64,000 nt of DNA from Rhodobacter sp. 24-YEA-8 (GCF_900105075.1 NZ_FNSK01000001.1:186001-250000), one strand, 5' to 3'. Shown: positions 50,757-60,672, counted from the first letter of the stretch. Notes: generated by a model not told the origin, from the sequence alone. Program-made: numbers and translations.

Positions 50757-51461
50757 ATGAGTGACAAACCAGCCTCGTTTCGCGGTGGCCTTCTGGCCGC
50801 TTTGCCCATCGTGATGGGTTACTTCCCGATTGCGTTTTCTTTTGGCGTCGCGGCCACCCGAGGCGGGCTGAGCCAGGCCGAGGCGGTGATGCTGTCGCTG
50901 GTGGTCTATGCCGGGGCCTCGCAATTCCTTGCGCTGACATTGTTTGCCAGTGGCGCGCCGGTGCTGGTGGCGGCCTTTACCCTGATCGCGATGAATGTGC
51001 GTCATGTGCTTTACGGGCCGGCGCTGATGAAGGAGGCGGGGGCGGAGGGGTCGCGCCGCTTTGCCTGGGCCTGGGCCTGGGGGCTGACCGATGAGGTTTT
51101 TGGTCAGGCGCTGGGGGCGCTGGCGCGGGGCCAGCGGTTCTCCGAGGCCTATATGTTCGGGCTGGGGCTTGCGGCCTATGCGTCCTGGGTGCTGGGAACG
51201 GCGGTCGGCGCATTCGCCGGCGGTGGCGCGCTGGATGGCTGGCCGGCGGTGAGTGCGGGCCTTGATTTCATGCTTTCGGCATTGTTCCTGGCGCTTTTGC
51301 TGTCGATCCTGTCGCGGCTTGCGATGCCGGCGATCGTGGTTGCGGTGATCGCGACATGCCTTGGCACCGTGTTCTGGTCGGCGACGGCGGGGATCCTTGC
51401 AGGGATGATCTGCGGCGCGCTGGCCGGAATGGCCGGCGGGCTGGTCAGGAGGCGCGGATGA
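50757..51461 (+). CDS. azlC: AzlC-type branched-chain amino acid exporter, large subunit
   Basis: The 234-residue membrane protein is the larger subunit of the AzlCD-type exporter. RGGLLAALPIVMGYFPIAFSFGVAATRGGLSQAEAVMLSLVVYAGASQFLALTLF is the AzlC hallmark with four helices. LMKEAGAEGSRRFAWAWAWGLTDEVFG follows. It works with the small AzlD partner encoded by the overlapping next gene. Such pairs export branched-chain amino acids or analogues. The ATGA overlap with azlD fixes the pairing. Confidence 0.92.
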   Translation: MSDKPASFRGGLLAALPIVMGYFPIAFSFGVAATRGGLSQAEAVMLSLVVYAGASQFLALTLFASGAPVLVAAFTLIAMNVRHVLYGPALMKEAGAEGSRRFAWAWAWGLTDEVFGQALGALARGQRFSEAYMFGLGLAAYASWVLGTAVGAFAGGGALDGWPAVSAGLDFMLSALFLALLLSILSRLAMPAIVVAVIATCLGTVFWSATAGILAGMICGALAGMAGGLVRRRG

Positions 51462-51796
51462 ACCCGGATCTGGTGCTGATGGCGGTGCTTTCGGGGCTGG
51501 CGAACTGGGCCTTCCGGGCGCTGCCGGTCCTGTTGATGCGGGGCGAGGCGAAGCCGGGCGGGCTGATGGCGGGGTTTCTGGCTTCGACCGGGCCGGCGGC
51601 GATTGCGACGCTGTTCGTGGCCTCGGTCCTGCCGCGCCTCTGGCCGCAGCAGACGGATCTCGTGCCACTGGCGGTTGGCGTGGTGGTCACGGTGCTGGCC
51701 TTCCTGCCGAAACGCTCGGTCGTGGTGGCGACGCTCGCGGGGTCACTGGCTTACGGCATCGCTTTTGCGCTGATGCATCCGGCGCTTGCACCCTGA
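51458..51796 (+). CDS. azlD: AzlD-type exporter subunit
   Basis: The 112-residue protein has four short hydrophobic segments and ends in MHPALAP. WAFRALPVLLMRGEAKPGGLMAGFLASTGPAAIATLFVASVLPRLWP is typical of AzlD. It overlaps azlC by 4 bases (ATGA), so the two subunits are translated together. Confidence 0.9.
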   Translation: MNPDLVLMAVLSGLANWAFRALPVLLMRGEAKPGGLMAGFLASTGPAAIATLFVASVLPRLWPQQTDLVPLAVGVVVTVLAFLPKRSVVVATLAGSLAYGIAFALMHPALAP

Positions 51797-51832
51797 AGGG
51801 GAAAGCGGGATCATGGCGGCAGGAGGTGTCCC

Positions 51833-52150
51833 ATGATCGAAATCTCTCCCAGCAAAGTGGTGCAGGTGATTTTCCTGTCGCGCGAGGGGCCGGCAGGCCA
51901 GGCGCAGCTATACGCCTTTATCGACGGGCTGAATGACGAGGAGAAGGCGCATCTGACCGCCATTGCCTGGGTCGGTCGCGGGGCGTTCGAGATCGAGGAT
52001 TATGCCGAGGCGCTGCGCACCGCCTATACCGAAGCCACCACCCCCACCGCGGATTACCTGATGGGGATGCCGCATCTTCCGGAAAATCTCGAAGCCGGGC
52101 TGGAGGCGCTTGGCGTCGATGTTACGGGCGAGGAAGAGGATCTGCTGTAA
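51833..52150 (+). CDS. DUF3775 domain protein
   Basis: The 105-residue protein begins MIEISPSKVVQVIFLSREG and contains LNDEEKAHLTAIAWVGRGAFEIEDYAEALRTAY, which matches the DUF3775 family. It is acidic at the C-terminus (GEEEDLL). No function is known. A strong AGGAGGTG precedes the ATG. It follows azlD by about 37 bases. Confidence 0.88.
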   Translation: MIEISPSKVVQVIFLSREGPAGQAQLYAFIDGLNDEEKAHLTAIAWVGRGAFEIEDYAEALRTAYTEATTPTADYLMGMPHLPENLEAGLEALGVDVTGEEEDLL

Positions 52151-52160
52151 GGCTGGTCCC

Positions 52161-53606
52161 TTACCCCGCCAGCGCGGGGTAGAGGCTGCGATAGCGCGAA
52201 TAAGCCTCATCAAAGGCCGCGATGAGGCCCGCGTCCGGCGCGATGCTGGCTTTGGTGGCGGGGGCGGTGCAGATGCTTTCCGGGCTTGCGCCGGTGGCCG
52301 CCATCAGGCCGAGCCGCGCCGCGCCGAAGGCTGCGCCGAAATCGCCGCCGACCGGCAGATCGACCGGGATGCCGAGCGTGGTCGCAATCACCTTCAGCCA
52401 GTAGCCGGAGTTTGAACCGCCACCGACTGCGGTGACGCGCCCGATCCGGGCCCCGGCCTGGCGCAGTGCGTTCAGATTGTCTTTCAGCGCGAAGGCGACG
52501 CCTTCCATCACCGCGCGGGTCAGCGCCTTGCGGTCGGATTCGTGGCCGAGGCCGGTAAAGGCGCCGCGGATCTTTGCGTCATTATGCGGCGTGCGCTCGC
52601 CCGAGAGATAGGGAAGGAAGCTGGCCGAACCCGGCGCGACCAGATCGTCGCCGAGTTCGCGCGCGAGATCGGCGGCGGCACTGCCGGTGATGCCGGCATA
52701 CCAGTTCAGCGCATCGGTGGCAGACAGGATCACGCCCATCTGATGCCAGCGGTCCGGCAGCGCATGGCAAAAGGCGTGAACTGCGCTTTCGGGCAGCGGG
52801 CGGAAAGCGTCATTGGCGGCAAAGATCACACCTGAAGTGCCGAGCGAGACAAAGGCCTGGCCTTCGCGAATGGTGCCCATGCCGATGGCCGAGGCGGCAT
52901 TGTCCCCCGCACCGCCGGCGACGATCACCGGGCCGGTGAGGCCCCAGTCTGCCAGAAGGTCCGCGCGCAGCTGGCCACCTGGGGCCGAGCCTTCGACCAG
53001 ACGCGGCATCTGTGCACGCGAGAGGCCGGTCGCGGCCAGGAGGTCATCTGACCAGTCGCGCGCCGCGCAATCAAGCCAGCTGGTGCCGGCGGCATCCGAC
53101 ATCTCGGAAATATGCTCGCCCGTCAGCCAGAGGCGCAGCGCGTCTTTCGGCAAAAGCACCATGGCGGTCTGGTCAAAGAGGGCGGGCTCGTGCTTTGCCA
53201 CCCAGGCCAGTTTCGGGGCGGTAAAGCCCGGGAAGACGATATTGCCGGTCACCTGGCGAAAGCGCGGATCGGCATCCATCGCGGCGGCCTCAAGGCTCGC
53301 GCGGGTGTCATTCCACAGGATCGAGGGGCGCAGCGCGCGGTCGCTGCGGTCAAACAGCGTGGCGCCATGCATATGGCCAGACAGGCCGATGCCGCGAACA
53401 GCGGCGAATTCAACGGGATGGGCAGCACGCAAGGCCGCCACGGCCTCTTTGCAGGCGCCGGTCCAGTCTTCGGGATCCTGTTCGGACCAGCCGGGATGGG
53501 GGCGTGACACCGGGGTCGCGGCGCTGGCCGAGCCGATGATCCTTTGTTCCGGATCCATCAGCAATGCGCGGATGCCAGAGGTGCCGAGATCGAGACCGAG
53601 ATACAT
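52161..53606 (-). CDS. xylB: xylulokinase
   Basis: The 481-residue FGGY carbohydrate kinase phosphorylates D-xylulose. Its signatures are DLGTSGIRALLMD, GIGLSGHMHGATLFD, ILWNDTRAS (all early), and VTAVGGGSNSGYWLKVIATTLG near residue 395. The ATG at 53606 follows GAGGTGAAT, better than the GTG two codons earlier. It is the last gene of the sugar operon. The strong hairpin at 53625-53650 separates it from the binding-protein gene. Confidence 0.93.
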   Translation of the reverse strand: MYLGLDLGTSGIRALLMDPEQRIIGSASAATPVSRPHPGWSEQDPEDWTGACKEAVAALRAAHPVEFAAVRGIGLSGHMHGATLFDRSDRALRPSILWNDTRASLEAAAMDADPRFRQVTGNIVFPGFTAPKLAWVAKHEPALFDQTAMVLLPKDALRLWLTGEHISEMSDAAGTSWLDCAARDWSDDLLAATGLSRAQMPRLVEGSAPGGQLRADLLADWGLTGPVIVAGGAGDNAASAIGMGTIREGQAFVSLGTSGVIFAANDAFRPLPESAVHAFCHALPDRWHQMGVILSATDALNWYAGITGSAAADLARELGDDLVAPGSASFLPYLSGERTPHNDAKIRGAFTGLGHESDRKALTRAVMEGVAFALKDNLNALRQAGARIGRVTAVGGGSNSGYWLKVIATTLGIPVDLPVGGDFGAAFGAARLGLMAATGASPESICTAPATKASIAPDAGLIAAFDEAYSRYRSLYPALAG

Positions 53607-53624
53607 ATTCACCTCATGGAATTG

Positions 53625-53650
53625 CCCCGGCCGGCGCGAACCGGCCGGGG
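53625..53650 (-). terminator. strong intercistronic hairpin after the binding-protein gene
   Basis: CCCCGGCCGG and CCGGCCGGGG form a perfect 10-bp stem with a 6-base loop. It is located between the ABC binding-protein gene and xylB. It is likely to stabilise the upstream mRNA segment or to terminate most transcripts before xylB. Confidence 0.7.
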
Positions 53651-53660
53651 TCGTAATGCC

Positions 53661-54602
53661 TCAGAACGGGCTGTCGGGGTAGTAATAGGTGGCCGCATTG
53701 TCCGGCGTGACCAGAACCGAGCCGATGATGAAATCGCCCGAGACCGGCGCCGGCGAGACGAGGCCGACCGCAGTGATTTCGATCGCGGTGGCGATCATCG
53801 ACGGCGGGTAGGTCACATTGGCAGGGATCATCGCATCGCCGTCCATGGTGCGTTTGATCATCTCTTTCATACCGGCGCCGCCGAGCACGAATTTGATGTC
53901 TTTGCGGCCGGCGGCTTCGATCGCTGCCAGTGCGCCAAGCGCCATATCGTCATCAGAGGCCCAGACCGCGTCGATCTCCGGATATTTCGACAGGAAATCC
54001 TGCATCACGGTAAAGCTCTTGTCGCGGTTCCAGTCGCCATGTTCGGCGGCGAGAACTTCGATCCCCGACCCTTCAATGGCGCCCTGGAAGCCTTCGAGGC
54101 GCTCATTGTCGATGGTGGTCGGGATGCCGCGCAGCACCACAATCTTGCCGCCATCGGGCATGTTGGATTTCATGAATTCGCCCGCGACGCGGCCAAAGCC
54201 GGGGTTGTCGCCCGCGACATAGAGGTCTTCGATGCCGTCAACCGCCAGACCACGGTCGACCACGGTGACCCAGGCGCCCGAGGCTTTCACATTCTGCACC
54301 GGGCCGGTCAGCGGCTCGGATTCAAAAGGCAGCACGACGAGTGCGCTGATCTTGCGGGTGGCCAGCATGTCTTCGATGTCATTGACCTGCTTGGCCGGGT
54401 CCGAGGCGGTTGCCAGCACGAAATCCAGCTCGGGATAGGTGGCTTCCAGCCGCTCTACCGTGGTTTTGGCGAAATAGTTCATGCCGCCCGCCCAGCCATG
54501 GGTCGCCGCCGGGATCGACACGCCGATCACTTTGGTGTCCTGAGCCAGGGCAGGCCCGCCAAGCGCAACCGCAAGCGCCAATGCCGATACGAAATGTTTC
54601 AT
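53661..54602 (-). CDS. sugar ABC transporter substrate-binding protein
   Basis: The protein of 313 residues has a signal peptide (FVSALALAVALGGPALAQ, residues 3-20). The mature part is a periplasmic binding protein with KVIGVSIPAATHGWAGGMNYFAKTTVERL, GKIVVLRGIPTTIDNERLEGFQG and DAVWASDDDMALGALAAIEAAGR, the class used for monosaccharides such as ribose or xylose. It lies next to its permease and ATPase genes, and the start is preceded by GGGAGGAGAAACT. The ligand is not determinable, but the operon suggests xylose or a related sugar. Confidence 0.9.
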   Translation of the reverse strand: MKHFVSALALAVALGGPALAQDTKVIGVSIPAATHGWAGGMNYFAKTTVERLEATYPELDFVLATASDPAKQVNDIEDMLATRKISALVVLPFESEPLTGPVQNVKASGAWVTVVDRGLAVDGIEDLYVAGDNPGFGRVAGEFMKSNMPDGGKIVVLRGIPTTIDNERLEGFQGAIEGSGIEVLAAEHGDWNRDKSFTVMQDFLSKYPEIDAVWASDDDMALGALAAIEAAGRKDIKFVLGGAGMKEMIKRTMDGDAMIPANVTYPPSMIATAIEITAVGLVSPAPVSGDFIIGSVLVTPDNAATYYYPDSPF

Positions 54603-54637
54603 AGTTTCTCCTCCCTTGAGTAATTCGGGGCCAGGGG

Positions 54638-55624
54638 TCACTGGCCCGCTTTGCTTCCGCGCTGCAAAACGACAGCGAGAACGATGATCGCGCCCTGGAT
54701 TGCTCCGTTCAGATAGGGCGAGACGTAATCCGTCAGGTTCAGCAGGTTGCCGATCAGCACGAGGATCAGCACCCCCACAACCGTGCCCCAGACGCGGCCG
54801 AAACCGCCCTTGAGGGCCGTGCCACCGATGATGACGGCGGCAATCGCCTCCAGCTCCCACAGGAGGCCGGTGGCGGACGAGGCCGAGCCAAGGCGCGGCA
54901 CATACATGATGACGGCCAGCCCGACGAGGGCACCAAGCATCACATAGGTCAGAAGCCGCACGCGGCCGACGCGGACGGATGAATATTTCGCCACCTGATC
55001 ATTCGATCCGATGGCGGCGCAATGGCGGCCAAAGGCGGTGGAGCGCATCAGCAATTCGCCGAGGATCACCACCACGGCAAAGACGATGATCGGCCAGGTG
55101 ACGCCGAAAATGCCGCCGTAATAGACCGGCTGGTAGAAGGTGCGCAGGCCGAAATCGAGGCTCAGCGTGCCGCCATCTGCAAGCCAGGTGACAAGGCTGC
55201 GATAGATCCCCATCGAGCCGAGCGTGACGATGAAGGCCTCGATCCCCAACCGCGTGATCAGAAGACCGTTGATCAGCCCCGCGATGATCCCGGCGCCAAG
55301 CGCGACCAGCATCCCCACAAGAACAATCGGCACGCCCACGCCCATCGAGGGCAGCATCTTGTTCATCACAAGGATCATCAGCCCGGCGATAAACGCCGCC
55401 ATCGAGCCGACCGAGAGGTCGAGCCCGCCTGCCGTGATCACGAAGGTCATCCCCACCGCGATGATGCCGATAAAGGCCGACCGCGCCAGAACATTGGTGA
55501 TATTGTCGAGGCCGAGGAAATTCGGGTTCATCATCGCGCCCATGATCACGAGGATCACCAGCGCGAGGATCGGGCCGATCACGCTCATCTGCACCCGGCG
55601 CGCCGGAGCTGCCGCAACACTCAT
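54638..55624 (-). CDS. sugar ABC transporter permease (RbsC-like)
   Basis: The 328-residue integral membrane protein has about ten hydrophobic segments and the FVITAGGLDLSVGSMAAFIAGLMILVMNK motif shared by RbsC/XylH permeases. It forms the channel with the ATPase encoded upstream, whose stop overlaps this ATG by 4 bases. A GGGCCAG...CTGGCCC stem overlaps its stop codon and may favour higher expression of the upstream region. Confidence 0.92.
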   Translation of the reverse strand: MSVAAAPARRVQMSVIGPILALVILVIMGAMMNPNFLGLDNITNVLARSAFIGIIAVGMTFVITAGGLDLSVGSMAAFIAGLMILVMNKMLPSMGVGVPIVLVGMLVALGAGIIAGLINGLLITRLGIEAFIVTLGSMGIYRSLVTWLADGGTLSLDFGLRTFYQPVYYGGIFGVTWPIIVFAVVVILGELLMRSTAFGRHCAAIGSNDQVAKYSSVRVGRVRLLTYVMLGALVGLAVIMYVPRLGSASSATGLLWELEAIAAVIIGGTALKGGFGRVWGTVVGVLILVLIGNLLNLTDYVSPYLNGAIQGAIIVLAVVLQRGSKAGQ

Positions 55625-57144
55625 TCCTGTAACTCCTTTGCGAGAGGGGCGGCCTGGCCGACCCCCATGGCGAGGCGCACGATGGCGTCCTCAGTGATGG
55701 TATCGCCGGTCACCTCGCCCCGGATCCGGCCCTGGCGCATCACCAGAACGCGGTCGGCAAGGCCGATGACTTCCTGCATTTCAGACGAAATCACCACGAT
55801 GGCGCGGCCCTCGCGGGCAAGGCGACGGATGAATTCGTACATCTGTTGTTTGGTGCCGATGTCGATGCCGCGGGTCGGTTCGTCGATCACGATGATCTGC
55901 GGGTCCGAGAGCATGGTTTTCGCAAAGAGGAGCTTTTGCTGATTGCCGCCGGAAAGATGGCCGACATTGATCCCGCGCGCGCCACGGATGTCGAAATCGC
56001 GGATTGCCTGATCAAGGGCCGCCTCTTCAGCGCGTTGATCCAGAAGCCCATGCGAGAACCGGTGCAGGGCCTGGAGGGTGAGGTTCTCACGCATCCCCTT
56101 TTGCAACAGCAGCCCGCGCGTCTTGCGGTCTTCGGTCAGGTAGCACAGGCCAAGCTCCAGCGCTTCCCAGTTGTGGCGGATGGTGACCGCGCGACCTTTG
56201 ACTTTGACCGCGCCGGTGGCAGGGCGCAGCCCCGCAAGGCCCTCGAATGTCTCGGTCCGCCCCGAACCGATCAGCCCGGCAACGCCGAGGATCTCGCCCG
56301 CGCGCAGGCTGAAGCTGATATCTTCGGCAAAGCCCGGCACCGTCAGGCCCGCGACCTCAAGCACGATCTCGCCGGGGGTGCCGTCTTTGGCCGGGTAAAG
56401 CTGCGACATCTCGCGCCCGACCATCGCTTCGGCCATGCCATGTTCGTCCATCGCATCGGCGGGGCCGGAATAGACCACTGCGCCATCGCGCATGATGGTC
56501 AGGTCGTCTGCGATCTCTTTCACCTCGTCGAGCTTATGCGAGGTGAAGAGAATGGCCGTGCCGGCGGCCCTGAGCGCCCGGACCTGATCCATCAGGATCC
56601 TGGTTTCCGCCTTTGTCAGCACCGCGGTCGGCTCGTCCATGATCAGGACGCGGGTCTCGCGTGACAGGGCTTTCGCGATCTCGACCATCTGCTTGTCGGA
56701 GTTCGACAGGCTCGAGATCGGGCGGTCCGTCGCGACCCGGCATTGCAGCCGGTCCAGAAGCGTCCGGGCCTCGGCGCGCATCGCGGCTTTGTTGAGGAAA
56801 AGGCCGCGCTTCAGCTCGCGGCCAAGGAAGATGTTTTCCTCGACGGTCAGCTGTTCGGCGAGGTTGAACTCCTGATGGATCATCGAGATCCCCGCCGCCT
56901 CGGCCTCACCCATGGTGGCGAAGGCGACCGCGCGACCATCCAGCTGCACTTCGCCTGACGATGGCGGCTGGTAGCCCGCCAGGATCTTCATCGTGGTGGA
57001 TTTCCCCGCGCCATTCTCGCCGATCAGCGCATGGACGCGGCCCGGGGCGAGCGCGATCGAGATGCCATGCAGCACCTCGATCGGGCCGAAACTGCGGCTG
57101 ACGCCGTTCAGGGCGAGAACGGGTGTGGTCACAGCGCCACCCAT
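55621..57144 (-). CDS. sugar ABC transporter ATP-binding protein (two NBDs)
   Basis: The 507-residue protein has two ABC domains. The first has Walker A GENGAGKSTTMK, a non-canonical signature LSNSDKQMVEIAKAL and Walker B VLIMDEPTAVLT. The second has the GSGRTE degenerate Walker A typical of the sugar-import family, signature LSGGNQQKLLFAK and Walker B IIVIDEPTRG. Two starts are possible: ATG at 57144, overlapping the upstream gene by 16 bases, or GTG at 57132 with a GTGA overlap. Confidence 0.93.
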   Translation of the reverse strand: MGGAVTTPVLALNGVSRSFGPIEVLHGISIALAPGRVHALIGENGAGKSTTMKILAGYQPPSSGEVQLDGRAVAFATMGEAEAAGISMIHQEFNLAEQLTVEENIFLGRELKRGLFLNKAAMRAEARTLLDRLQCRVATDRPISSLSNSDKQMVEIAKALSRETRVLIMDEPTAVLTKAETRILMDQVRALRAAGTAILFTSHKLDEVKEIADDLTIMRDGAVVYSGPADAMDEHGMAEAMVGREMSQLYPAKDGTPGEIVLEVAGLTVPGFAEDISFSLRAGEILGVAGLIGSGRTETFEGLAGLRPATGAVKVKGRAVTIRHNWEALELGLCYLTEDRKTRGLLLQKGMRENLTLQALHRFSHGLLDQRAEEAALDQAIRDFDIRGARGINVGHLSGGNQQKLLFAKTMLSDPQIIVIDEPTRGIDIGTKQQMYEFIRRLAREGRAIVVISSEMQEVIGLADRVLVMRQGRIRGEVTGDTITEDAIVRLAMGVGQAAPLAKELQE

Positions 57145-58262
57145 GCCGCATCTGCCCGGGACGAGCGGATCGCGGCGTCGATAAAGCGCATCCCGTCCAT
57201 CCCGGCCGCAATCCCCGGCAGAAGGCCGGTATCCGGGATCTGGCCGCTGTCTGCCGCGCGAATGGCGCGGGCGGCCTCGGTATAGAGATTGGCGAACCCT
57301 TCGAGATAGCCCTCGGGATGGCCACCCGGGGTGCGGCTGACGGCATTCGCCGCCGCATTCGCCCCGGCGCCGCGCCGGGTCACGAGGCGTTTCGCCTCAC
57401 CAAAGGGGGTGTGCCAGAGGTAATTCGGGTCCTCCTGGCTCCATTCCAGCCCGCCTTTTTCGCCAAAGACGCGCAGCCGCAGCCCGTTTTCGCAGCCCGG
57501 CGCCACCTGGCTGCACCAGAGCACGCCACGCGCGCCGCCCTGCATCCTGAGAAGGATATTCGCGTTGTCATCGACCCGGCGCCCGGGGACAAAGCTTTGC
57601 AGATCGGCGGCGAGGCTTTCGACCGCCAGCCCGGTCACGAAACAGGCGAGGTTATGGGCATGGGTGCCGATATCGCCGATCGCGCCGCCTGCGCCAGAGC
57701 GTGCGGGGTCGGTGCGCCAGTCTGCCTGCTTGTTGCTGTCATCTGCGGCTTCGGTCAGCCAGTCCTGGGCATATTCAACCTGAACGACGCGGATCTTGCC
57801 CAGCTCGCCCGAGGCCACCATATCCCGCGCCTGGCGGATCATCGGATAGCCGGTATAATTATGGGTCAGGATGAAGAGCGCTTTTGACGCTTTGACCGCA
57901 GCCTCAAGGTCGCGCGCCTGGTCCATCGTGGCGGTCAGCGGCTTGTCGCAGATCACATGGATGCCGCGCTTCAGAAAGGCCATCGCAGGGCCGGCATGCA
58001 TATGGTTCGGCGTCACGATGGACACGGCGCGGATGCCATCCTCGCGCGCGGCCTCGCGTTCGGCCATTTCTTCATAACTGCCATAGGACCGATCCGCCGC
58101 CAGCCCGAGGGCCAGCCCGCTTTCCAGCGCCCGCTCCGGCGTCGAAGACAGCGCGCCGGCGACAAGGTCATATTCGCCATCGATGCGGGCCGCGATCCGG
58201 TGGACGCCGCCGATAAAGGCATCCTTGCCGCCGCCGACCATCCCCAGTCTGATCTTTGTCAT
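57129..58262 (-). CDS. Gfo/Idh/MocA family oxidoreductase
   Basis: The 377-residue NAD(P)-dependent dehydrogenase has the N-terminal Rossmann fold IRLGMVGGGKDAFIGGVHRIAAR, which deviates from GxGxxG. The VICDKPLT motif is near the catalytic lysine, and DIGTHAHNLACF later carries the active-site histidines. This family oxidises sugars, inositols or similar polyols. Its position between a TIM-barrel isomerase and an ABC transporter points to a sugar oxidised before or after isomerisation. The substrate is open. Confidence 0.9.
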   Translation of the reverse strand: MTKIRLGMVGGGKDAFIGGVHRIAARIDGEYDLVAGALSSTPERALESGLALGLAADRSYGSYEEMAEREAAREDGIRAVSIVTPNHMHAGPAMAFLKRGIHVICDKPLTATMDQARDLEAAVKASKALFILTHNYTGYPMIRQARDMVASGELGKIRVVQVEYAQDWLTEAADDSNKQADWRTDPARSGAGGAIGDIGTHAHNLACFVTGLAVESLAADLQSFVPGRRVDDNANILLRMQGGARGVLWCSQVAPGCENGLRLRVFGEKGGLEWSQEDPNYLWHTPFGEAKRLVTRRGAGANAAANAVSRTPGGHPEGYLEGFANLYTEAARAIRAADSGQIPDTGLLPGIAAGMDGMRFIDAAIRSSRADAAWVAL

Positions 58263-58277
58263 GCTGTCAGAACCCCC

Positions 58278-59330
58278 TCAAAGCCCGAGCATACGGCGGT
58301 TAGCGGCCTCATCAGTGCCACCATCCGCGAAATCGTCAAACGCTTTATCGGTGACGCGGATGATATGGTGTTTCACGAATTCGGCCCCTTCGCGCGCGCC
58401 GTCTTCGGGATGCTTGATCGCACATTCCCATTCCACGACGGCCCAGCCGTCGAAATCATTCGCCGCCATTTTCGAGAACACCGCGCCGAAATCGACCTGG
58501 CCATCGCCCAGACTGCGGAACCGCCCGGCCCGGTTCACCCATGACTGGAAGCCGCCATAGACCCCCTGGCGGCCGGTCGGGTTGAACTCGGCATCCTTGA
58601 CATGGAACATCCGGATACGGTCGCGATAAATGTCGATATTGTCCAGATAATCCAGGCATTGCAGCACATAATGCGAGGGATCGTAGAGCATGCAGGCCCG
58701 GGGATGGTTGCCGGTGCGTTCCAGAAACATCTCATAGGTGATGCCGTCATGCAGGTCTTCGCCGGGATGGATCTCGTAGCAGATGTCGACACCGCAGTCG
58801 TCGGCATGGTCGAGGATCGGCTTCCAGCGGCGGGCGAGTTCATCAAAGGCGGTTTCCACCAGGCCCGCCGGTCGCTGCGGCCAGGGGTAGACATAGGGCC
58901 AGGCCAGTGCGCCGGAAAATGACGCCTGGGCCGTCAGCCCCATATGTTTGCTGGCGGTCAGCGCGTTTTTCACCTGGGTCACGGCCCATTCCTGGCGTGC
59001 CTTCGGATTGCCGCGCACTTGCGGCGCGGCAAAGCCGTCGAAGCCCTCGTCATAGGCCGGATGCACCGCGACCAGCTGGCCCTGGAGATGGGTCGAAAGC
59101 TCGGTCACCACGACGCCATTCGCCTCGGCCACGCCCTTGAATTCGTCGCAGTAATCCTTGCTGGATGCGGCGCGGTCGAGGTCGATCAGCCGCCCGTCCC
59201 AGCTGGGCACCTGGACGCCTTTATAGCCGATATCGGCGGCCCATTTCGTGATGCTGTCCCAGGAATTGAACGGCGCCGCATCGCTTGCGAATTGCGCGAG
59301 AAACAGTCCCGGCCCTTTGATCGTCTTCAT
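58278..59330 (-). CDS. sugar phosphate isomerase/epimerase (TIM barrel)
   Basis: The 350-residue AP-endonuclease-2-like TIM barrel starts MKTIKGPGLFLAQFASDAAPF. It contains YKGVQVPSWDGRLIDLDRAA, VDICYEIHPGEDLHDG, YDPSHYVLQ and FHVKDAEF, the metal-binding strands of the IolE/hydroxypyruvate isomerase superfamily. It likely isomerises or epimerises the substrate handled by the neighbouring Gfo/Idh enzyme. The ATG at 59330 gives the conserved N-terminus. Confidence 0.88.
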   Translation of the reverse strand: MKTIKGPGLFLAQFASDAAPFNSWDSITKWAADIGYKGVQVPSWDGRLIDLDRAASSKDYCDEFKGVAEANGVVVTELSTHLQGQLVAVHPAYDEGFDGFAAPQVRGNPKARQEWAVTQVKNALTASKHMGLTAQASFSGALAWPYVYPWPQRPAGLVETAFDELARRWKPILDHADDCGVDICYEIHPGEDLHDGITYEMFLERTGNHPRACMLYDPSHYVLQCLDYLDNIDIYRDRIRMFHVKDAEFNPTGRQGVYGGFQSWVNRAGRFRSLGDGQVDFGAVFSKMAANDFDGWAVVEWECAIKHPEDGAREGAEFVKHHIIRVTDKAFDDFADGGTDEAANRRMLGL

Positions 59331-59355
59331 GGTCTTTCCTCCCCAGGGCTGGTGC

Positions 59356-60672
59356 TCAGACGTAGCGGTTAACCAGATTTTCCAGAATTTCCTGCCGCCC
59401 CGAAACCGGCTGCGGATCGAGCCCCGAGGCCTCTGCCGCATCGGCAATCGAGGCGAGGGTGGCAGTTTTGCCCAGCATCGCCTGGGCGTCAGCGCTCTGC
59501 CAGCCTTTGTACCTTACCGTACGGGCGGCTTCGAGCCGGCCCTCTTCCAGCATCTTCGCCGCCGCTTTCAGGCCGCGCGCGCAGACATCCATCGCGCCGA
59601 CATGGGCTGCGACCAGGTCTTCTGCATCCAGCGACTGGCGGCGGACTTTCGCGTCGAAATTGGTGCCGCCCGTGGTGAAGCCGCCCGCTTTCAGCACTTC
59701 ATAATAGGCCAGTGCGGTTTCGGGCACATTGTTCGGGAACTGATCGGTATCCCAGCCGGACTGGTAATCGTTGCGGTTCATGTCGATGGAGCCGAGGATC
59801 CCCAAAGTCGCCGCCATCGCCAGCTCATGTTCGAACGAATGACCGGCAAGGATCGCGTGACCCTGTTCGATGTTCAGTTTTACTTCGTTTTCAAGGCCGT
59901 AGCGCTTGAGGAAGCCGTAGCAGGTGGCGACGTCATAGTCGTATTGGTGCTTGGTCGGCTCCTGCGGTTTCGGCTCCAGCAGGATGGTGCCTTTGAAGCC
60001 GATCTTGTGCTTATGCTCGACAACGAGGTTCAGGAAGCGACCCATATGGTCAAGTTCCTGGCCGAGATCGGTGTTCAGAAGCGTCTCATAGCCTTCGCGC
60101 CCGCCCCAGAGGACGTAGTTTTCACCGCCCAGACGATGGGTCACTTCCATCGCGCCGCGTACGACGGATGCCGAATAGGCGAAGACATCCGGGTCGGGGT
60201 TCGAAGCCGCGCCCGACATATACCGGCGATTGGTAAAGAGGTTCGCAGTGCCCCAGAGGAGTTTCGGCCCGCCTGCCTCCATCTTCGCCTGGAAGTAATC
60301 GGCGATTTCTTCAAGCCGGGCGCGGCTTTCGCGCAGAGTTGCACCTTCGGGGCGGACATCATGGTCGTGGAAACAGTAATAGGGCACGCCGAGGATGCGG
60401 AAGAGGTCGAAGGCCTCATCTGCCCGCTGCTTTGCCAGCGCCATCGTATCGGCGGGGAACCAGGGGCGGTCAAAGGTGCGGCCGCCAAAGGGGTCGCCGC
60501 CTTCCCAGGCAAAGGAATGCCAGTAGGCGACGGCGAACCGAAGGTGATCCTCCATCCGCTTGCCCAGCACGATTTCATCGGGGTTGTAGTGATGATAGGC
60601 GAGACCCCCGGATTCATGGGCAGCTTCGGGGGCGAATTTCACCGGGGCGATGGAGTCGAAATAACCGCTCAA
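59356..60672 (-). CDS. xylA: xylose isomerase
   Basis: The 438-residue metal-dependent isomerase has [13 protein letters not shown] (the catalytic HDxD), [36 protein letters not shown], and [11 protein letters not shown] with metal ligands, ending in [22 protein letters not shown]. It converts D-xylose to D-xylulose. The start is a TTG whose TTGA overlaps the regulator stop by 4 bases and is preceded by AGGAGA, which implies translational coupling with the LacI gene. Confidence 0.95.
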   Translation of the reverse strand: MSGYFDSIAPVKFAPEAAHESGGLAYHHYNPDEIVLGKRMEDHLRFAVAYWHSFAWEGGDPFGGRTFDRPWFPADTMALAKQRADEAFDLFRILGVPYYCFHDHDVRPEGATLRESRARLEEIADYFQAKMEAGGPKLLWGTANLFTNRRYMSGAASNPDPDVFAYSASVVRGAMEVTHRLGGENYVLWGGREGYETLLNTDLGQELDHMGRFLNLVVEHKHKIGFKGTILLEPKPQEPTKHQYDYDVATCYGFLKRYGLENEVKLNIEQGHAILAGHSFEHELAMAATLGILGSIDMNRNDYQSGWDTDQFPNNVPETALAYYEVLKAGGFTTGGTNFDAKVRRQSLDAEDLVAAHVGAMDVCARGLKAAAKMLEEGRLEAARTVRYKGWQSADAQAMLGKTATLASIADAAEASGLDPQPVSGRQEILENLVNRYV

